From Anaeromyxobacter dehalogenans 2CP-C (GTDB lineage: Bacteria > Myxococcota > Myxococcia > Myxococcales > Anaeromyxobacteraceae): 64,000 bases of DNA. Shown here one piece after another: positions 61,858 through 64,000 of the stretch. A program made the translations under genes and the position numbers. The DNA lies in the NCBI RefSeq assembly GCF_000013385.1, contig NC_007760.1, forward strand, positions 124,001 through 188,000. The letters are read 5' to 3'. Numbering within the stretch: the first letter of the stretch is position 1; the number at the start of each line of letters is the position of its first letter. The notes below the pieces were generated by a model that was not told where the DNA came from, did no database searches, and was given only the letters and a program-made list of their open reading frames with translations.

Positions 61858-61887
61858 TTGACGTGCGAGATCGCGCGCTGCTAACCT
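61858..61887 (+). promoter_or_regulatory. Promoter of the basic-peptide gene
   Basis: TTGACG (61858-61863), 18-bp spacer, TAACCT (61882-61887). It gives a leader of about 58 nt which ends in GAGGAGGG before the ATG at 61952. Confidence 0.65.
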
Positions 61888-61951
61888 CCGCACAACTTGT
61901 CCATTCCTGAGTGTCCATCGACATCGAATGGACGTTCCGAGGAGGGAACAG

Positions 61952-62038
61952 ATGGCTGCGAAGAAGAAGACCGCGAAGAAGACCGCTGCGAAGAAGCCGG
62001 CCGCGAAGAAGAAGGTCGCGAAGAAGGGCAAGAAGTAA
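61952..62038 (+). CDS. 28-residue Lys/Ala-rich histone H1-like basic peptide
   Basis: Translation begins MAAKKKTAKKTAAKKPAAKK and ends VAKKGKK: 15 Lys, 8 Ala and no acidic or aromatic residue. Runs of AAKK and TAKK resemble the C-terminal tails of histone H1 and of bacterial H1-like proteins (chlamydial Hc1, AlgP), but here the tail is the whole protein. Evidence it is a gene: strong GAGGAGGG ribosome site 6 nt upstream, a good promoter, ATG and TAA in frame, Lys coded only by AAG, and a hairpin terminator 30 nt after the stop. Likely binds DNA or RNA by charge. I know no named family for such a short free tail. Confidence 0.75.
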   Translation: MAAKKKTAKKTAAKKPAAKKKVAKKGKK

Positions 62039-62065
62039 CGCAGGGCTTCCACCCAGCGTAGCGCC

Positions 62066-62094
62066 GCGGCCGCCTCCGGGCGGCCGCTGCTTTT
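62066..62094 (+). terminator. Terminator of the basic-peptide gene
   Basis: GCGGCCGCC / GGCGGCCGC, 9-bp perfect stem with loop TCCG, followed by TGCTTTTCC, one of the best U-tracts in the window. It lies 28 nt after the TAA, before the NFACT gene at 62114. Confidence 0.8.
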
Positions 62095-62113
62095 CCGGGC
62101 TACGAAGAGGCGC

Positions 62114-63604
62114 ATGTCGCTCACCGCTCGCGAGCTCGCCCAGGTGGTCGCCGAGCTCGCCCCGCTCGCCGGGGCGTACGTCGAGGCGGTGCGCGCGCAC
62201 GCGGAGCGGGCGCTCACCCTGTCGCTCCGCGGCCGCGCCGGCGACGCGCTGCTGCTGCTCTCCGCCGAGCCCGACGTCACCCGCCTCCACGCGGCCCGCC
62301 GCCGCCCCCCGCAGCCCGACGCCCCCTACGCCGTCCAGGCGGTGCTCCGCCGCGAGCTGGAGGGCGCGCGCCTCGCCGGCCTGGAGACGCTCCCGGGCGA
62401 CCGGGTGGTGGCGCTCTCCTTCGAGCGCGCCCCGGCGCGGGGCGGGCCGGTACGCCTGGTGGCGGAGCTCACCGGCCGGCACGGCAACCTGTTCCTGGTG
62501 GACGCGGCCGGGATCATCCGCGCCGCCGCCGCCCGCAACCTCTCGCAGCGCCGCGACCTCGCCGTGGGCCGGCCCTACCAGCCGCCCTCGCTCCCGCCCG
62601 CCGGCCCCGGCTCCGACGCCGGCCAGGGCGCGCCCCGGTTCGCGCCGGTGCCCGGCACGCCGTTCCCGCTCTCGGCCGCGATCGAGGACGCCTACCTCGC
62701 GCGCGAGGAGGAGCGGCGCCTGGCCGAGGGGCGGCGGCGGCTGCGCGAGCCGGTGCGCGCGGCGCTGGCCCGGGCCGGGCGCGCGCTCGCGAAGCTCGCC
62801 GACGAGGCGGCGCGCGTGCCGGCCGCCGAGGCGGACCGCCGCGCCGCCGACCTGCTCAAGACCCACCTGCGCGCCGTCCGGCGCGGCGCGACCGAGGTCG
62901 CGGTCACCGAGTGGACCGAGGAGGGCCCGCGCGAGGTGCGCGTGGCGGTGGACCCGGCGCTCACGCCCCAGGCGAACCTGGAGCGGTACTACCGGCGCTA
63001 CCGCCGCATCGTGGAGAGCGCCGCCCGGGTGGAGGCCCGCGCCGCCGAGGTCCGCGCCCGCGAGGCCGCGCTGCGCGCGCTCCTCGGCCGGATCGACGCC
63101 GCCGGCGCCGCCGACCTGCCGCGCCTCGAGCGCGAGGCCCGCCGCCTGGCCGCCGGCCCGCGCCCGGCCGCGCCGCCGCGCCGCAAGCGCGACGAGCCCG
63201 CGCTGCCCTACCGCACCTTCCGCTCGCTCTCCGGCGCGACGATCCTGGTCGGGCGCGGGGCGGCCGAGAACGACGCGCTCACGCTGCGCGTCGCCCGCGG
63301 CAACGACCTGTGGCTGCACGCGCGCGGGCTGCCCGGCGCCCACGTGGTGGTCCGGCTCGACAAGGCGAAGGCGCCGGACGCGGAGACGCTCGTGGACGCC
63401 GCCCACCTCGCGGTGCACTTCTCCGACGCCCGCGGCGCGCCGCAGGCCGACGTCGCCTACACCCGCGCCCGCTTCGTGAAGAAGCCGAAGGGCTCGGCGC
63501 CGGGCGCGGTCACCTACAGCCAGGAGAAGGTCCTGCTCCTGCGCACCGAGCCCGGGCGCGTCGAGCGCCTGCTCGCCGAGGAGGAGGGCGGGCAGGGCGG
63601 CTAG
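62114..63604 (+). CDS. NFACT-family protein (RqcH/FpbA-like)
   Basis: 496 aa, shorter than the usual 550-590. N-terminal NFACT-N-like part (LTARELAQVVAELAPLAGAYVEAVRA, YAVQAVLRRELEGARLAGLETLPGDRVVALSFE), an Ala/Arg-rich helical middle (about 195-360) that would form the coiled coil, and the C-terminal NFACT-R domain (YRTFRSLSGATILVGRGAAENDALTLRVARGNDLWLHARGLPGAHVVVRL, ARFVKKPKGSAPGAVTYSQEKVLLL). RqcH recruits tRNA-Ala to stalled 50S subunits and adds Ala tails. Whether this compact form keeps that function depends on the NFACT-N Asp-Arg pair, which I cannot identify clearly. Confidence 0.88.
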   Translation: MSLTARELAQVVAELAPLAGAYVEAVRAHAERALTLSLRGRAGDALLLLSAEPDVTRLHAARRRPPQPDAPYAVQAVLRRELEGARLAGLETLPGDRVVALSFERAPARGGPVRLVAELTGRHGNLFLVDAAGIIRAAAARNLSQRRDLAVGRPYQPPSLPPAGPGSDAGQGAPRFAPVPGTPFPLSAAIEDAYLAREEERRLAEGRRRLREPVRAALARAGRALAKLADEAARVPAAEADRRAADLLKTHLRAVRRGATEVAVTEWTEEGPREVRVAVDPALTPQANLERYYRRYRRIVESAARVEARAAEVRAREAALRALLGRIDAAGAADLPRLEREARRLAAGPRPAAPPRRKRDEPALPYRTFRSLSGATILVGRGAAENDALTLRVARGNDLWLHARGLPGAHVVVRLDKAKAPDAETLVDAAHLAVHFSDARGAPQADVAYTRARFVKKPKGSAPGAVTYSQEKVLLLRTEPGRVERLLAEEEGGQGG

Positions 63605-63647
63605 CGATCGAGGGCACCGCGGACGCCCCGACGGTCCGAGGGTCCGT

Positions 63648-63665
63648 GGGGCGGAGCGCAGCCCC
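63648..63665 (+). terminator. Weak hairpin after the NFACT gene
   Basis: GGGGC / GCCCC around GGAGCGCA, about 45 nt after the stop at 63604. Short stem and no T-run; listed as a possible terminator only. Confidence 0.3.
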
Positions 63666-63686
63666 GCCCGATCGCCCAGCTACCCC

Positions 63687-63715
63687 TTGATGGACGGGCG
63701 CCCCCTCCGTAGGAT
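63687..63715 (+). promoter_or_regulatory. Promoter of the gene at the right edge
   Basis: TTGATG (63687-63692), 17-bp spacer, TAGGAT (63710-63715), then 9 nt to the GTG at 63725. Both boxes are good, and the leader would be about 2-3 nt. Confidence 0.6.
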
Positions 63716-63724
63716 CGGCGCCGC

Positions 63725-64000
63725 GTGCGCCCCAAGGAGTCGAGCCGTCAGCTGACGCTGTTCTCCCCGGAGGCCCGCCGCTCCGCCGCGCACCTGCTCG
63801 CGGACGCGCTCTCCGGGATCCTCACCGAGCGGGTCCGCCTCACCGTCCACGACAACCGCTCCACCATGGTCTCCTTCCGGCGCCGGCCGGGCGAGATCCA
63901 CTACCGCGTCCACCACATGTTCCTGGAGGCGCCCGACGATGTGGTCTCGGCGCTGGCCAGCTTCGCCGTGGCCGGGCGCGGCGCCGCGGCGGCGCGCCGG
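63725..64000 (+). CDS. Protein of unknown function, partial (runs off the window)
   Basis: The first 92 codons from GTG (VRPKESSRQLTLFSPEARRSAAHLLADALSGI); the frame is open to the last base. GILTERVRLTVHDNRSTMVSFRRRPGEIHYRVHHMFLEAPDDVVSALASFAVAGRG is a pattern I associate with SprT/M48-like conserved proteins whose HExxH comes later, but the visible part has no decisive motif. The promoter with TTGATG and TAGGAT just upstream and the third-position G/C bias support it as a real gene. The remainder is needed to name it. Confidence 0.7.
   Translation, partial: MRPKESSRQLTLFSPEARRSAAHLLADALSGILTERVRLTVHDNRSTMVSFRRRPGEIHYRVHHMFLEAPDDVVSALASFAVAGRGAAAARR

Noticed and set aside
61576-61884. Open frame of 102 codons before the basic-peptide gene
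   Set aside because: No ribosome site, Arg/Ala-rich like noise, and it crosses the -35 and -10 boxes of the next gene.
59197-62280. Minus-strand open frame of over 1000 codons opposite the phosphomannomutase and ROK genes
   Set aside because: His/Arg/Ala-rich composition with no domain; the plus strand carries two complete enzymes with all motifs. A product of G+C-rich third positions.

Overview
The window is about 75% G+C, gene-dense and entirely chromosomal in character. Multihaem c-type cytochromes with CxxCH motifs, a zinc-ribbon Ser/Thr kinase, PilZ and GGDEF proteins, an NtrC-type two-component system and a mannose-type PTS with HprK point to a deltaproteobacterium/Myxococcota member. 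Anaeromyxobacter is the best guess, from gene content and style rather than from any database search. I found no rRNA, tRNA, CRISPR array, prophage or insertion sequence.

Layout. 1-3200: a pair of M16 peptidase genes (the second lacks the zinc motif), a RecB/Cas4-like Fe-S nuclease and a GNAT acetyltransferase. 3233-8846 (minus): a respiratory module made of a CbcL-like fusion of seven c-haems with a cytochrome b domain, a 12-haem cytochrome, a sensor kinase and a sigma-54 activator. 9100-15703 (minus): a small membrane protein, an M14 peptidase, two tandem mreB genes sharing a 733-bp identical block, and an S9 peptidase. 15800-17566: a Ser/Thr kinase. 17618-22928 (minus): ispE, spoVG, prs, rplY, pth, rpsF, rpsR, rplI, the same order as in Bacillus. 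23078-29669: two lipoproteins, two phosphoribosyltransferases, a membrane protein, a methyltransferase/coiled-coil giant and a PilZ protein. 29857-36751: GH57 enzyme, FHA-GGDEF cyclase, MFS transporter, galT-like gene and glgA. 37162-40678 (minus): TPR/zincin lipoprotein, SIR2-domain protein and a glycine-oxidase-like enzyme. 40749-45756: tetR divergent from dinB-nucleotidyltransferase-phosphoesterase, then a DHH phosphoesterase with a receiver protein on the minus strand. 46065-52523: hprK-rapZ-EIIA-EIIB-EIIC-EIID-HPr-EI. 52681-56496: metK-sahR-like-ahcY. 56510-61566: uppP, NUDIX, manC, phosphomannomutase, ROK kinase. 61952-62038: a 28-codon Lys/Ala-rich basic peptide gene with its own promoter and terminator. 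62114-63604: an NFACT protein. 63725-end: a gene running off the window.

Working together: the PTS operon has every phosphotransfer step from EI to a mannose-class permease plus HprK for Ser phosphorylation of HPr. metK, the ArsR-methyltransferase regulator and ahcY form an S-adenosylmethionine cycle unit. uppP, manC and phosphomannomutase supply envelope polysaccharide precursors, and GH57, galT-like and glgA belong to alpha-glucan metabolism. Many single genes have a TANNNT box only 8-12 nt before the start codon and no Shine-Dalgarno sequence, suggesting frequent leaderless transcription. The least-explained elements are the micro basic-peptide gene, the dinB-nucleotidyltransferase-phosphoesterase unit beside a perfect palindrome, the methyltransferase/coiled-coil protein and the mreB conversion tract.
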